DNA of 64,000 nucleotides from Larkinella arboricola (GCF_003259745.1 NZ_QLMC01000003.1:310001-374000); one strand, 5' to 3'; counted from the first letter of the stretch, positions 1 through 9,652 are shown. Program-made: numbers and translations. Notes: generated by a model from the letters alone, not told the origin.

Positions 1-2
1 AC

Positions 3-902
3 GCCCACATTGCGTTTGTTCACAGCAAAAGTCAGGCGGGCAAGCCCCTATACAGCACCCACACGGATTTGCTGGGCGATACGGAGTTGAAGTTTTCGGG
101 CGAAGACACCCGCGACCTGGTCAATCAGGCGGGTCTTTCGGTGATTTTTCTGTGCTCCGGCCACGGCGAATCGGCGAAGTTCCTGGCCGAAAACCCCATT
201 CCGGACACCCTGAAAGTGGTTGACCTCAGCACCGATTTCCGCGACGAATCAAATGGTTTTGTGTACGGTTTGCCCGAGTTGCAACGCGAACGCATTCAGA
301 CGGCTACCAAAATTGCCAATCCCGGCTGTTTTGCAACCAGCATCCAACTGGCGCTGCTGCCGCTGGCGCAGGCCGGACTGCTCACCGAAGCCGTTCAGGT
401 TAGCGCCATAACTGGCTCGACCGGAGCCGGGCAGGCCCTCAGTCAGACCACTCATTTCACCTGGCGGAACAACAATGTTTCGATTTACAAAGCCTTCACC
501 CACCAGCACCTGAAGGAGATTCGTCAGAGCCTGACGCAATTACAACCCGGTTTCGATCAGTCTATTCATTTCGTGCCGTACCGGGGCGATTTTACCCGGG
601 GAATCATGGCCAACGTCTACACGCCCTACGCCGGAAGTCTGGAGGAAGCCCGCCAGCTTTATGCAACCTATTATGCCGGGCACCCATTTACCCATTTGAG
701 CGATGCTCCGGTGGATGTCAAACAGGTGGTCAACACCAACAAGTGTTTGCTACACCTGGAAAAACACGACGGCCAGTTGTTGATTACGAGCATCATCGAC
801 AACCTGACCAAAGGGGCTTCGGGCCATGCCGTTCAGAACATGAATCTGCTGTTCGGCCTGCCGGAAGACGCCGGACTTCGTTTGAAATCCGTTGCCTTCT
901 GA
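3..902 (+). CDS. argC: N-acetyl-gamma-glutamyl-phosphate reductase (5' truncated by window edge)
   Basis: This is the NADPH-dependent reductase of arginine biosynthesis, which turns N-acetylglutamyl phosphate into its semialdehyde in the cytoplasm. The open frame runs in from the left edge (positions 3-68 encode AHIAFVHSKSQAG and onward without a start). The first apparent start, a TTG at 69, is therefore internal. About 299 residues are visible against roughly 325-345 for the family, so only the first part of the NAD(P)-binding domain is missing. The catalytic cysteine lies in NPGCFATS (about nt 319-342), and the C-terminal TKGASGHAVQNMN block is the expected family signature. Only its downstream neighbour is visible, so operon membership cannot be judged. 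Confidence 0.95.
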   Translation, partial: AHIAFVHSKSQAGKPLYSTHTDLLGDTELKFSGEDTRDLVNQAGLSVIFLCSGHGESAKFLAENPIPDTLKVVDLSTDFRDESNGFVYGLPELQRERIQTATKIANPGCFATSIQLALLPLAQAGLLTEAVQVSAITGSTGAGQALSQTTHFTWRNNNVSIYKAFTHQHLKEIRQSLTQLQPGFDQSIHFVPYRGDFTRGIMANVYTPYAGSLEEARQLYATYYAGHPFTHLSDAPVDVKQVVNTNKCLLHLEKHDGQLLITSIIDNLTKGASGHAVQNMNLLFGLPEDAGLRLKSVAF

Positions 903-1061
903 CGTCTCTGCGCGTGGCTGTTGCTGCCCTGGGGCGTGTTATCAGAAAGTAAGACCCATTTTACCCAAAACCATTTCATTAGTCCGTAGATAGTAGTCCA
1001 TAACTACAGGCGCGGTGGTTTCAGGATTTGTCTTATTTTTACAAAAAATATCCCGTAACCC

Positions 1062-2768
1062 ATGAACGATCTGTCGACTGCAAAACCGTATCCCTGGCTG
1101 CAATACTATCCTGAAGGTATCCCAGCCGAAATCGATCCTGATGCCTATACTTCGCTGATTGAGTTGATTGACGAGGGTTGCCAGCAGTATGCTGACCGGC
1201 CTGCCTACGCGAACATGGGTAAGCAGTTGACGTTCCGGGAAATTTACACGCTTTCCGGCCACTTTGCCTCCTACCTGCAAAACGATCTGAAGCTAGCAAA
1301 AGGTGACCGCGTGGTGATTCAGATGCCGAATTTGCTGCAATACCCCGTGGCCCTTTTCGGTATTCTGCGGGCCGGTCTGGTGGTGGTCAATACCAATCCG
1401 CTGTATACCCCACGGGAAATGCAGCACCAATTCAGGGATTCCGGCGCAAAGGCCATCATCATCCTGGCAAATTTTGCCGCCAACCTGGAGAAAATCATTG
1501 ACCAGACCGATATCAGGCACGTCATTATCACGCAGATCGGCGATTTGCTGGGCTTTCCCAAAAAGCAGGTTGTCAACGCCGTTGTGAAATACGTTAAAAA
1601 AATGGTACCGGCGTATCATCTCCCGCAGGCGGTTTCGCTCAGCGAGGCCCTCAGCCGTGGAAGCCGTCATACGCTGGAGAAAGTATCGCTGACCGGTTCG
1701 GATCTGGCTTTTGTGCAGTATACCGGCGGCACTACCGGCGTGTCGAAAGGGGCCATGCTCTCCCACCGGAATGTGGTGGCCAACACCCTTGCGGGGAATT
1801 ACTGGATGCAGATAGATCGCATCCCGGCTTCCCAGTGCATCATGATCACCCCACTGCCCCTGTACCACATTTATGCGTTAACCGTCAACGCAATGCTGGC
1901 ACTGAAAAGCGGCTGTCTGAATGTGCTGATTACCAATCCGCGCGACATGAACGCGTTCATCGACGACATGAAGAAATATAAATTCCACATGTTTGTCGGG
2001 TTGAATACGCTGTATAATGGGCTGCTCAATCACCCGCGCATCCGGGAGGTCGATTTCAGTCACCTGCGGATATCATCGGCGGGCGGTATGGCGTTGCAGT
2101 CGGCGGTGGCCGAACGCTGGAAAGAACTGACTGGTGTAGTCATCTCGGAAGGTTACGGACTTTCGGAAACCTCCCCGGTTCTGTCGTCGAACCCCTGCGA
2201 CGGTACAGCCCGACTCGGTACGATTGGTTTGCCCTGGCCGAGTACCGAACTAAAAATTATGCAGGAAGACGGCACGGAAGCGCCAAGGGGTATGCCCGGT
2301 GAAATCTGGGCAAAAGGTCCGCAGGTTTTTTCGGGTTACTACAACCGCCCCGAGGAAACCGCTCAGGTGCTGGAAAACGGCTGGTTTAAAACCGGCGACA
2401 TCGGTGTCATGGACGAAGATGGCTTTTTCCGGATTGTCGACCGCAAAAAAGATATGATTCTGGTGTCGGGCTTCAACGTCTATCCCAACGAAATTGAAGA
2501 CGTGATTGCCAAATGTCCCGGCGTTCTGGAAGTGGCCTGCATTGGCGTTCCGGACGATAAATCCACGGAAACTGTCAAAATTTTTGTTGTCAGGAAGGAT
2601 CCTAACCTAACCGCCGACGCTATTTTGAAGTATAGTAAAGATCAGTTGACCAACTATAAGCGGCCGCGTTATATTGAGTTTCGGGAAGACTTACCCAAAA
2701 GCAATGTGGGAAAAATCCTGCGACGTCCGCTGCGCGACGAGGAGCTTGCGAAAATGAATAAGAAATAA
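1062..2768 (+). CDS. fadD: Long-chain fatty acid--CoA ligase (AMP-forming)
   Basis: An adenylate-forming ligase of 568 aa, the usual FadD length, expected to activate long-chain fatty acids with ATP and CoA at the inner face of the membrane. The P-loop-like motif YTGGTTGVSKGA is near residue 218. GYGLSETSP is near 363. The hinge and late motifs YNRPEETAQ, WFKTGDIG and the Lys-containing SNVGKILRR near the C-terminus are all present. The ATG at 1062 precedes MNDLSTAKPYPWLQYYP, a typical FadD opening. A strong hairpin terminator follows directly, so the gene is probably monocistronic. Chain-length preference cannot be read from the sequence. Confidence 0.92.
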   Translation: MNDLSTAKPYPWLQYYPEGIPAEIDPDAYTSLIELIDEGCQQYADRPAYANMGKQLTFREIYTLSGHFASYLQNDLKLAKGDRVVIQMPNLLQYPVALFGILRAGLVVVNTNPLYTPREMQHQFRDSGAKAIIILANFAANLEKIIDQTDIRHVIITQIGDLLGFPKKQVVNAVVKYVKKMVPAYHLPQAVSLSEALSRGSRHTLEKVSLTGSDLAFVQYTGGTTGVSKGAMLSHRNVVANTLAGNYWMQIDRIPASQCIMITPLPLYHIYALTVNAMLALKSGCLNVLITNPRDMNAFIDDMKKYKFHMFVGLNTLYNGLLNHPRIREVDFSHLRISSAGGMALQSAVAERWKELTGVVISEGYGLSETSPVLSSNPCDGTARLGTIGLPWPSTELKIMQEDGTEAPRGMPGEIWAKGPQVFSGYYNRPEETAQVLENGWFKTGDIGVMDEDGFFRIVDRKKDMILVSGFNVYPNEIEDVIAKCPGVLEVACIGVPDDKSTETVKIFVVRKDPNLTADAILKYSKDQLTNYKRPRYIEFREDLPKSNVGKILRRPLRDEELAKMNKK

Positions 2769-2770
2769 GG

Positions 2771-2796
2771 AAAGGCGGTTGAAAAACCGCTTTTTT
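2771..2796 (+). terminator. Rho-independent terminator after the acyl-CoA ligase
   Basis: A GCGGTT/AACCGC stem closed by a GAAA tetraloop is followed by six T residues. Outer A-T pairs and one G-U pair extend the stem. It begins 2 nt after the fadD stop and lies between two convergent genes. Confidence 0.9.
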
Positions 2797-2802
2797 GCTT
2801 AT

Positions 2803-3249
2803 TTAGGCCATAGCATAATAAGCCGTCAGCGGCAGAAACTCCTGCTGAAACGCCACCACCAACTGCATAAACTGCGTTGTTTTCCGACGGGACACTTCAA
2901 TTTCGTGGCCACTTGTCAGACAAAGCTGCATCCCCTTACCCGGACGAATTTCCTGAAGATACAGGAGGTTGATAATGCTTTTTTTGTGTGGCCGCACAAA
3001 AATTTCGGACGAAAGACGGCTTTCCAGCTTCTTTAGGGTCAATGATACGATGAGTTGGGAACCGTCGCTGAAATGCACGATGGTATAATTTCCTTTACCT
3101 TCGAGCCACGTGATCCGATAAGCCGGTACTCGTTTGCGTTGCCCCCAGAAAGGCAGGACAATGTCGGGCAGGTTCAGGTGGCGGGTAACGGCTTGTAACT
3201 GATATTCGGAGTAACTAGTCCGGGGAGTAGTATGGATCTGTAGTTTCAT
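2803..3249 (-). CDS. LytTR-family DNA-binding regulator, no receiver domain
   Basis: A 148-aa protein whose C-terminal two thirds (about residues 45-145) read as a LytTR DNA-binding domain: RITWLEGKGNYTIVHFSDGS, then a segment with FVRPHKKSIINL, which matches the conserved F.R.H+S.IVNL block of the family. The N-terminus has no response-regulator receiver domain. No histidine kinase gene is adjacent, so the input signal is unknown. I chose the ATG at 3249 (MKLQIHTTPR) over the GTG at 3279 because it gives a compact N-terminus; the upstream start cannot be excluded. It is convergent with fadD. Expected to act as a transcription factor. Confidence 0.82.
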   Translation of the reverse strand: MKLQIHTTPRTSYSEYQLQAVTRHLNLPDIVLPFWGQRKRVPAYRITWLEGKGNYTIVHFSDGSQLIVSLTLKKLESRLSSEIFVRPHKKSIINLLYLQEIRPGKGMQLCLTSGHEIEVSRRKTTQFMQLVVAFQQEFLPLTAYYAMA

Positions 3250-3467
3250 ATACGTAGCCGAATAATTGGTAGATACCACAAAAATGATTGATAATTATCC
3301 ACAAAAGCAAGGACTTTTCAAAGAACCGCAAAAAAAATTCACTTTTTTTGCTTTTTATCTTTACAATCCCTTTCTCCGCTTATTTTAAGCTTGTAGCCAT
3401 GGTTTGCAACTTTGAAAAGCAACCTCGTGTTTGATCAAAAATGACCCTACTCTTCATATAAACGTTC

Positions 3468-4343
3468 ATGGCAACCTTATTAGACTTTGTTGGAAATACC
3501 CCATTGGTTGAATTAAAGCATGTTAACCCTAATCCGGCGGTTCAATTGTACGGAAAAATGGAAGGGTATAACCCCGGCGGAAGCGTAAAGGACCGCCCTG
3601 CCTACAGCATGATTAAAGGAGCCATCGACCGGGGTGATTTACAGCCGGGAGTGAAACTCATTGAAGCAACCAGCGGCAATACCGGCATTGCACTCGCCAT
3701 GATTGCCCGGCTTTATAACGTTGAAATTGAATTAGTTTTACCTAAGAATTCCACGCGTGAACGCATCCTTACCATGCAGGCTTTTGGCGCAAAAGTCACG
3801 TTGATGGAAACCATGGAAAGCGCCCGCGATTTTGCCGAAGAACAAGCTCAGAAAGGCGGCTATTTCCTGCTCAATCAATTTGCCAACCCCGATAATTATC
3901 TGGCCCATTACCGTACAACCGGCCCCGAAATCTGGGAAAATACTCAGAGCAAAATTACTCATTTTGTTTCTTCTATGGGCACCACCGGAACCATCATGGG
4001 AACGTCCCGCTTCCTGAAGGAACAGAACCCGGCCATTCAGATTATCGGATGCCAGCCCACCGAGGGTTCGCAGATACCGGGCATCCGGAAATGGCCGGAG
4101 CAATACCTGCCTAAAATCTTTGACCCCGGGCGCGTCGACCGGGTAATGGAAGTATCGCAGGAGGAAGCCACGCTCATGACCCGCCGACTCGCCCGCGAAG
4201 AAGGTATCTTTGCCGGTATGAGCAGCGGAGGAGCGGTTCATGCCGCCCTTAAACTGATCGAAGAACTGACCGAAGGAGTGGTCGTCTGCATCATCTGCGA
4301 CCGGGGCGACCGGTATCTGTCGTCCGACCTGTTCGGCGAATAA
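3468..4343 (+). CDS. cysM: Cysteine synthase B (O-acetylserine sulfhydrylase)
   Basis: A PLP enzyme of 291 aa that makes cysteine from O-acetylserine and sulfide (or thiosulfate in the B isozyme). The PLP lysine is in GGSVKDRPA near residue 41, the substrate-binding loop TSGNTGI near 69-75, and the glycine-rich phosphate loop is SSMGTTGT. The short length and the opening LLDFVGNTPLVEL fit CysM better than the longer CysK. The ATG at 3468 starts exactly at the family N-terminus. Its upstream region has a near-consensus -7 element (CAACTTTG, 3407-3414). It stands alone between the LytTR gene and pyrD. Confidence 0.92.
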   Translation: MATLLDFVGNTPLVELKHVNPNPAVQLYGKMEGYNPGGSVKDRPAYSMIKGAIDRGDLQPGVKLIEATSGNTGIALAMIARLYNVEIELVLPKNSTRERILTMQAFGAKVTLMETMESARDFAEEQAQKGGYFLLNQFANPDNYLAHYRTTGPEIWENTQSKITHFVSSMGTTGTIMGTSRFLKEQNPAIQIIGCQPTEGSQIPGIRKWPEQYLPKIFDPGRVDRVMEVSQEEATLMTRRLAREEGIFAGMSSGGAVHAALKLIEELTEGVVVCIICDRGDRYLSSDLFGE

Positions 4344-4449
4344 TCAGACACTATTGCAAATCAGGCAGGATTGGCGGGGCTGACACGAAATCGTACCGTC
4401 TGTAATCATTTATCCATCCGGCGGCTTGCACGGCAACCCCGCCGTTCTG

Positions 4450-4457
4450 TACATTTG
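4450..4457 (+). promoter_or_regulatory. Bacteroidota -7 promoter element for pyrD-ftsK
   Basis: TACATTTG matches the TAnnTTTG -7 consensus of Bacteroidota primary sigma. A TTG lies upstream at 4426-4428 with 21-nt spacing, slightly longer than usual. The element ends only 4 nt before the pyrD ATG, which suggests a leaderless or near-leaderless message. Confidence 0.6.
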
Positions 4458-4461
4458 TGTT

Positions 4462-5505
4462 ATGTACAAGCGCGTCATCCTGCCTCTTCTTTTTCGCTTT
4501 GATGCTGAACAGATTCACCATTTTGTCACCTCTTTTCTGAAAATTTCGCTGGCCATCCCGGGTTTTCGCTGGCTGGCCCGGCAGTTTTTCACCGTTGACG
4601 ACCCGCGGCTGAAGCGGGAAGTTTTTGGCATTTCCTTTCCCAATCCCGTCGGTTTGGCCGCGGGTTTCGATAAAAATGCCGAGTGGGTCGATGAGCTGGC
4701 CTGCCTGGGTTTTGGCTTCCTTGAAATTGGTACCGTTACGCCCCGCCCCCAACCCGGCAACGACCGCCCCAGGCTATTTCGTCTGAAAGCCGACAAAGGG
4801 CTCATTAACCGCATGGGTTTCAACAATGAAGGCGCGAAAGCGGCTGCCATTCGATTACGCAAACGAAAGTCGGGCCCGCGGCTGATCATCGGCGGCAACA
4901 TTGGTAAAAACAAAACAACGCCAAACGAACAGGCACTGGACGATTACCTGGCCTGTTTTCATGATCTGTACGATACCGTCGATTATTTTGTCGTTAACGT
5001 CAGTTCACCCAACACGCCGGGGCTTCGGGCTTTGCAGGAGAAAGAACCCCTGATGGCACTGCTCCAGCGGTTGCAGGACGAAAACCGACGCAAACCCGTT
5101 GCCAAACCGATTCTGCTCAAGATCGCCCCCGATCTGACCGACAGCCAGCTGGACGACATCATCGAAATTGTTCGCACCACCCGGATTGCCGGGATCATTG
5201 CCACGAACACCACCATCAGCCGCGACGGCTTACAGACCGACGCCCAAACCGTTGAAAAAATGGGCATGGGTGGCGTCAGTGGAGCGCCCCTGAAAAACCG
5301 TTCGACGGAAGTCATTCGTTATCTTTGTCAACAGTCGGGTCATGCATTCCCGGTTATCGGCGTTGGCGGCATCGCTACTGCGGAGGATGCGCTCGAAAAA
5401 CTGCGGGCCGGAGCCAGTTTGGTGCAGGTCTACACAGGGTTTATTTACGAAGGCCCTGCGTTAGCTAAACAGATTTGCAAAGTATTGGCAGAAGAGGTAG
5501 ATTAA
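4462..5505 (+). CDS. pyrD: Dihydroorotate dehydrogenase (quinone), class 2
   Basis: The flavoenzyme that oxidises dihydroorotate to orotate in pyrimidine biosynthesis and passes electrons to membrane quinone. The N-terminal amphipathic helix typical of class 2 is present ([20 protein letters not shown]), followed by [16 protein letters not shown] near residue 63. The catalytic serine is in [11 protein letters not shown] near residue 178, and the FMN phosphate site lies in VGVGGI near the end. I start it at the ATG of 4462 (347 aa) rather than a TTG at 4426, because MYKR matches the family start and a -7 promoter element lies just ahead. ftsK follows after 16 nt, so the two are likely cotranscribed. 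Confidence 0.93.
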   Translation: MYKRVILPLLFRFDAEQIHHFVTSFLKISLAIPGFRWLARQFFTVDDPRLKREVFGISFPNPVGLAAGFDKNAEWVDELACLGFGFLEIGTVTPRPQPGNDRPRLFRLKADKGLINRMGFNNEGAKAAAIRLRKRKSGPRLIIGGNIGKNKTTPNEQALDDYLACFHDLYDTVDYFVVNVSSPNTPGLRALQEKEPLMALLQRLQDENRRKPVAKPILLKIAPDLTDSQLDDIIEIVRTTRIAGIIATNTTISRDGLQTDAQTVEKMGMGGVSGAPLKNRSTEVIRYLCQQSGHAFPVIGVGGIATAEDALEKLRAGASLVQVYTGFIYEGPALAKQICKVLAEEVD

Positions 5506-5521
5506 TGCAGTTTATACAAAG

Positions 5522-8050
5522 ATGACACAACCCATCAACCGACAAAACACCCCTCGGACTGAGCGGACGAAAGCGCGCCCGGCGTCGGTTTCGATGAAAT
5601 GGCCTACTTTTCAGGCCGATCAGCGGTCAAGGCTGGCTTTCGGCGGGTTGCTGATGCTGCTGGCCGTTGGGCTGACCGTGGCCTTTTGCTCCTACCTGCT
5701 GACCGGGCAGGAAGATCAGAGTGTCCTGAGTACCGTAACCGATTCATCGTTGCGCGAATCGGGGGGCGAAATGCGTAACTTTCTGGGCGTTCTGGGGGCC
5801 TTCATCGCCCACGTGTTCATTTTCCGCTGGTTTGGCGTCGCTGCGTTGGGGCTACCCCTCATTCTGTTTCTGGCGGGCTGCAAACTCGCCTTCAACCGTG
5901 AGTTGCTGCCACTCAGCCGGACCACCAAAGCTACGCTGTTCTACATGGCCTGGTTCAGCTCACTGGCGGGTTATATCGTGCTGGCCACCGATGCGGTCGG
6001 TGATGGCAGCGTCTGGTGTGGCGGTATTGGTTACGAAGTAAACGTCTGGCTGTTTAACCTCATTGGCTGGGGCGGTCTTGCCATCATCGGTTTTGCGCTG
6101 TTCCTGTTCCTCGTCTTTTTCTACGGAATGACCAAACTTCCGTCTGTTTCCTTACCCAAAAAACCCGCTGCAAAATCCGGCCCTGTTTACGATGATGCGG
6201 AGGCAGACGAGGAAGAGGCAGACGAGGACGAAGACGAGGTTGAAGATTTTATCGACGTAAAAGCCAGGGTCAACAGCGTTCCTAAACCGGTGCAACCGCC
6301 CGTTGTTGAGACGCCCGAACCAGTCGAGGAACCTGAACCCGAGCGCCAACCCGAGCCTAAATTTGAAAAAGTGAACGGTACAGGTAGCTCGCCAAACCCG
6401 GCCGCAAAAAAACCGCTGACCTTTACCATTTCCGATACTACGTCGATTGAATCGTCGGCGGAACCCGCCCAACCCGTTGCGGAGCCCTACGCCGGGCCAA
6501 CCGATGAGGTTGACGAAGATGCGTTGAAACTGCACGGTTTATACGATCCGACGCTCGATCTGCCCCGTTACCTGTTCCCGACCATCGAGCTACTGACCGA
6601 ATATCCGGAAAATCAGAAAGCGCAGGTTTCGGCGGAAGAACTGGAAGCCAACAAAGACCGGATTGTTGATACGCTCCAGAACTACGGCATCACCATCGAC
6701 AGCATCAAGGCCACGATTGGCCCGACCGTTACGCTTTACGAAATTATTCCGGCAGCGGGGGTCAGAATTTCCAAAATCAAGAGTCTGGAAGATGACATTG
6801 CGCTGAGTTTGGCAGCCCTCGGTATCCGGATCATTGCCCCAATGCCGGGCAAGGGGACCATCGGTATTGAGGTTCCGAACAAAAACCGGGAGATGGTGGC
6901 CATGCGGTCGGTAATCAGCACGGAGAAGTTTTCCAAGAGCAATTTCGAGCTACCAATCGTGATGGGTAAAACCATCTCCAACGAGATTTTTGTGGCCGAT
7001 CTCGCCAAAATGCCCCACTTGCTCATGGCCGGTGCTACCGGACAGGGGAAATCCGTGGGTCTGAACGTACTGCTGACCTCGCTGATTTATAAAAAGCACC
7101 CGTCGCAGCTCAAACTCGTGCTGGTCGATCCGAAAAAAGTGGAATTGACCCTGTTTAATAAGCTCGAACGGCATTTTCTGGCCCAGCTTCCCGACAGCGA
7201 CGAGCCGATTATCACCGATACGAAGAAGGTCGTCAACACGCTCAATTCGCTGTGTATCGAGATGGACAACCGGTATAACCTGCTCAAAGATGCGCAGTGC
7301 CGCAACCTGAAAGAATACAACGCGAAGTTTATTCAGCGCCGGTTGAACCCCGAACGAGGACACAAGTTTTTACCCTACATCGTGCTGGTTATCGACGAGT
7401 TGGCCGACCTGATGATGACAGCGGGCAAAGAGGTTGAGCAGCCCATTGCCCGGCTGGCGCAGTTGGCGCGGGCCATCGGTATTCACCTCGTGGTGGCGAC
7501 GCAACGGCCTTCCGTCAACGTTATTACGGGTTTGATCAAGGCTAACTTCCCGGCGCGGCTGTCGTTCAAGGTAACGTCCAAAATAGACTCCCGGACCATT
7601 CTGGATACGGGCGGGGCTGAGCAGCTGGTCGGCATGGGTGACATGCTGTTTTCCTCCAACTCCGACATCATCCGGTTGCAATGTCCGTTTGTGGATACGA
7701 ACGAAATTGAAGAAATCTGTGAGTTTGTGGGCAACCAGCGCGGCTACGATTCGTCCTACAACCTGCCGGAGTTTGCCGGTGACGATTCAGGCAACAGCGA
7801 GGAACGCGAAATTGATCTGGAAAACCGCGATCCGATGTTTGATGAAGCCGCCCGTTTGGTAGTCAATCACCAGCAGGGCAGTACGTCGCTCATCCAGCGC
7901 CGTCTGAAACTAGGCTACAACCGGGCCGGTCGTCTCATCGACCAGTTGGAAGCCGCCGGTATTGTGGGTGCCTTCGAAGGCAGCAAAGCCCGCGAAGTGC
8001 TGGTTCAGGATATGAACACGCTGGAAGAAATGCTCAAGAACATGAATTAA
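5522..8050 (+). CDS. ftsK: DNA translocase FtsK/SpoIIIE
   Basis: A membrane-anchored DNA pump of 842 aa that moves chromosome ends through the closing septum and positions dif for XerCD. There are four to five membrane segments in residues 38-205, then an acidic and proline/glutamate-rich linker (about 225-330, runs of D/E). Next come the alpha/beta motor domains and a winged-helix gamma domain at the C-terminus (VNHQQGSTSLIQRR). Walker A is GATGQGKSV near residue 503 and Walker B is LVIDELADL near 622; QRPSVNVITG is also conserved. It is shorter than E. coli FtsK, as usual in this phylum. It follows pyrD closely. Confidence 0.95.
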   Translation: MTQPINRQNTPRTERTKARPASVSMKWPTFQADQRSRLAFGGLLMLLAVGLTVAFCSYLLTGQEDQSVLSTVTDSSLRESGGEMRNFLGVLGAFIAHVFIFRWFGVAALGLPLILFLAGCKLAFNRELLPLSRTTKATLFYMAWFSSLAGYIVLATDAVGDGSVWCGGIGYEVNVWLFNLIGWGGLAIIGFALFLFLVFFYGMTKLPSVSLPKKPAAKSGPVYDDAEADEEEADEDEDEVEDFIDVKARVNSVPKPVQPPVVETPEPVEEPEPERQPEPKFEKVNGTGSSPNPAAKKPLTFTISDTTSIESSAEPAQPVAEPYAGPTDEVDEDALKLHGLYDPTLDLPRYLFPTIELLTEYPENQKAQVSAEELEANKDRIVDTLQNYGITIDSIKATIGPTVTLYEIIPAAGVRISKIKSLEDDIALSLAALGIRIIAPMPGKGTIGIEVPNKNREMVAMRSVISTEKFSKSNFELPIVMGKTISNEIFVADLAKMPHLLMAGATGQGKSVGLNVLLTSLIYKKHPSQLKLVLVDPKKVELTLFNKLERHFLAQLPDSDEPIITDTKKVVNTLNSLCIEMDNRYNLLKDAQCRNLKEYNAKFIQRRLNPERGHKFLPYIVLVIDELADLMMTAGKEVEQPIARLAQLARAIGIHLVVATQRPSVNVITGLIKANFPARLSFKVTSKIDSRTILDTGGAEQLVGMGDMLFSSNSDIIRLQCPFVDTNEIEEICEFVGNQRGYDSSYNLPEFAGDDSGNSEEREIDLENRDPMFDEAARLVVNHQQGSTSLIQRRLKLGYNRAGRLIDQLEAAGIVGAFEGSKAREVLVQDMNTLEEMLKNMN

Positions 8051-8054
8051 CCGA

Positions 8055-8081
8055 AAACGGACGGAACCTCTTCGTCCGTTT
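8055..8081 (+). terminator. Hairpin after ftsK
   Basis: A 9-bp stem AAACGGACG/CGTCCGTTT with a 9-nt loop starts 4 nt after the ftsK stop. The T tract behind it is weak (CTCATTTCT), so termination may be partial. Confidence 0.65.
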
Positions 8082-8135
8082 CTCATTTCTGTCGCTTCTC
8101 CCCTTTTCGCTCGATTAAACTTTTTCCCTTAAATC

Positions 8136-8166
8136 TTGTCTACCTACAAAACGGTCAGCAACTTTG
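8136..8166 (+). promoter_or_regulatory. Putative promoter of the lolA-like gene
   Basis: TTG at 8136-8138 and CAACTTTG at 8159-8166 are 20 nt apart. This fits the Bacteroidota -33 (TTG) and -7 (TAnnTTTG) layout with one mismatch in the -7 box. The ATG follows 49 nt later. Confidence 0.45.
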
Positions 8167-8215
8167 CGGGCGGTTTTGAGAGAAACAACCCAGCATTTCA
8201 TAAAAGATAAATCAC

Positions 8216-8845
8216 ATGAAAAAAGTAGCCTTATTATGGGCGTTAATGGTAGGATTAGTATACCCTTCGGTAGCGCAGAAAGACAAGAAAGCGTCGGAGA
8301 TTCTGGATGCTATGAGCAAGAAATACCAATCCCTGAATTCTTACAAAGCCACCTTTAGTTATGCGGGAGAAGGCGGTAAGTACAAAGGTGATCTGGCGGT
8401 CAAAAAAAACGCCTTCCGGCTGAAACTGGCCGGGCAGGAAGTGTTCACCGACGGCAAAACAATGTCGACATACATTAAGGAAACCAACGAAGTGAACGTG
8501 CAGGACTACGACGCCGGATCGTCCGGTGAATTTAACCCGACCAAGATTTATTCCATCTACAAGCAGGGCTATAATTATAAATACATCGGCGAACAGAAAC
8601 AGGGCGGGCAACCGGTTGACGTGGTGGAACTAACGCCGGAAAAGAAAAACACGCAGATTACGAAAGTACAAATTGCCGTCAACAAGAAAGATAAATCCGT
8701 GAAAGGCTGGAAACTAACCGACAAAAGCGGCAAAGTAACCAGTTATACAATCGACTCGTTTACGCCCAACGTAGCCATTGCCGATACCTACTTTGTGTTC
8801 GACAAATCGAAATATCCGGGCGTTGAAGTCGTGGATCTGCGGTAA
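8216..8845 (+). CDS. LolA-like outer-membrane lipoprotein carrier / sorting protein
   Basis: A 209-aa exported protein with a clear signal peptide (MKKVALLWALMVGLVYPSVAQ) and a LolA-fold body. ASEILDAMSKKYQSLNSYKATFSY is the usual N-terminal helix and first strand of the family, followed by repeated beta-strands. LolA carries lipoproteins across the periplasm, but Bacteroidota LolA-like proteins are diverse and the substrate is inferred. It sits directly after ftsK, an arrangement I know from related genomes, but has its own promoter signals. A hairpin terminator follows. Confidence 0.8.
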   Translation: MKKVALLWALMVGLVYPSVAQKDKKASEILDAMSKKYQSLNSYKATFSYAGEGGKYKGDLAVKKNAFRLKLAGQEVFTDGKTMSTYIKETNEVNVQDYDAGSSGEFNPTKIYSIYKQGYNYKYIGEQKQGGQPVDVVELTPEKKNTQITKVQIAVNKKDKSVKGWKLTDKSGKVTSYTIDSFTPNVAIADTYFVFDKSKYPGVEVVDLR

Positions 8846-8887
8846 GCAATACCGGGTCCGGCTTCTGAACGAATAGGTATATCACAC

Positions 8888-8917
8888 AAAAGGCGGCCAC
8901 GAGGGACCGCCTTTTTT
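8888..8917. terminator. Bidirectional terminator between lolA-like gene and purQ
   Basis: GGCGG (8892-8896) pairs with CCGCC (8907-8911). The stem is extended by AAAA on the left and TTTTTT on the right, so both convergent genes have a U tract on their own strand. Confidence 0.85.
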
Positions 8918-8936
8918 ATTTTTCGGTGAGTTGGTT

Positions 8937-9626
8937 TTATACCAGCACCGCGTTCAGCAACTGCTCCAGAATCAACCGTCCGTCGGTATTACCCAGCATC
9001 GGATCGGCAGCCCGCTCGGGGTGGGGCATCATGCCAAATACATTTTTACGTTCGTTCGTCACACCCGCAATATTGTCCAGACTGCCGTTCGGGTTGGCTT
9101 CCTCCAGAATAGTACCGGCTTCGTTGCAATACCGGAAAATAACCTGATCGTTGTCGTTCAGGCGCTTCAGCGTATCGGCGTCGGCAAAATACCGTCCTTC
9201 ACCGTGGGCGATAGGAATTTTATAAGCTTTATCTTCCAGCTCCGCCGTCACCAGCGCACTTTTCGATTGCGGACGGAGGTAGATGTTTTTGCAGGTATAT
9301 TTCTGGTTTGTGTTCCGCAGCAGCACACCCGGTACCAGCCGCGCTTCGGCCAGAATCTGGAAGCCGTTGCAGATACCCATCAGGTAACCGCCCCGCTCGG
9401 CGTGCTTGATCACCTCATTCATGATGGGTGAAAACCGGGCTACGGCACCCGTACGCAGATAATCGCCGTAGGAAAAACCGCCCGGCAAAATGATAAAATC
9501 ACAGCCTTGCAGATCGTGATCTTTATGCCATAGCTTGACAACGTCCTGTTTCAGTTGATCGCGCAGCGCGTGAACCGCGTCGTCGTCGCAATTAGAGCCG
9601 GGGAATACTACTACACCGAATTTCAT
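8937..9626 (-). CDS. purQ: Phosphoribosylformylglycinamidine synthase, glutaminase subunit
   Basis: The glutamine amidotransferase subunit of FGAM synthase in purine synthesis, which feeds ammonia to PurL. It is 229 aa. The nucleophile Cys86 lies in GICNGFQ, the oxyanion motif is PGGFSYGDYLR, and the C-terminal His/Glu pair is in MMPHPERA. I start it at the ATG of 9626 (MKFGVVVFPGSNCD), which matches the family start; an upstream in-frame start at 9656 would add ten unrelated residues. A separate PurQ implies the small PurS/PurL form elsewhere in the genome; neither is in the window. A TAACTTTG -7 element lies 19 nt upstream. Confidence 0.95.
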   Translation of the reverse strand: MKFGVVVFPGSNCDDDAVHALRDQLKQDVVKLWHKDHDLQGCDFIILPGGFSYGDYLRTGAVARFSPIMNEVIKHAERGGYLMGICNGFQILAEARLVPGVLLRNTNQKYTCKNIYLRPQSKSALVTAELEDKAYKIPIAHGEGRYFADADTLKRLNDNDQVIFRYCNEAGTILEEANPNGSLDNIAGVTNERKNVFGMMPHPERAADPMLGNTDGRLILEQLLNAVLV

Positions 9627-9644
9627 AAGTCCTTGATTTACCCA

Positions 9645-9652
9645 CAAAGTTA
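9645..9652 (-). promoter_or_regulatory. -7 promoter element for purQ
   Basis: Read on the minus strand this is TAACTTTG, a full match to TAnnTTTG, 19 nt ahead of the purQ ATG. No well-spaced TTG was seen at -33. Confidence 0.5.

Noticed and set aside
3406-3429. Imperfect inverted repeat over the cysM -7 box
   Set aside because: GGTTTGC and GCAACC pair only imperfectly and the site is short; it may be chance, so it is not listed as an operator.
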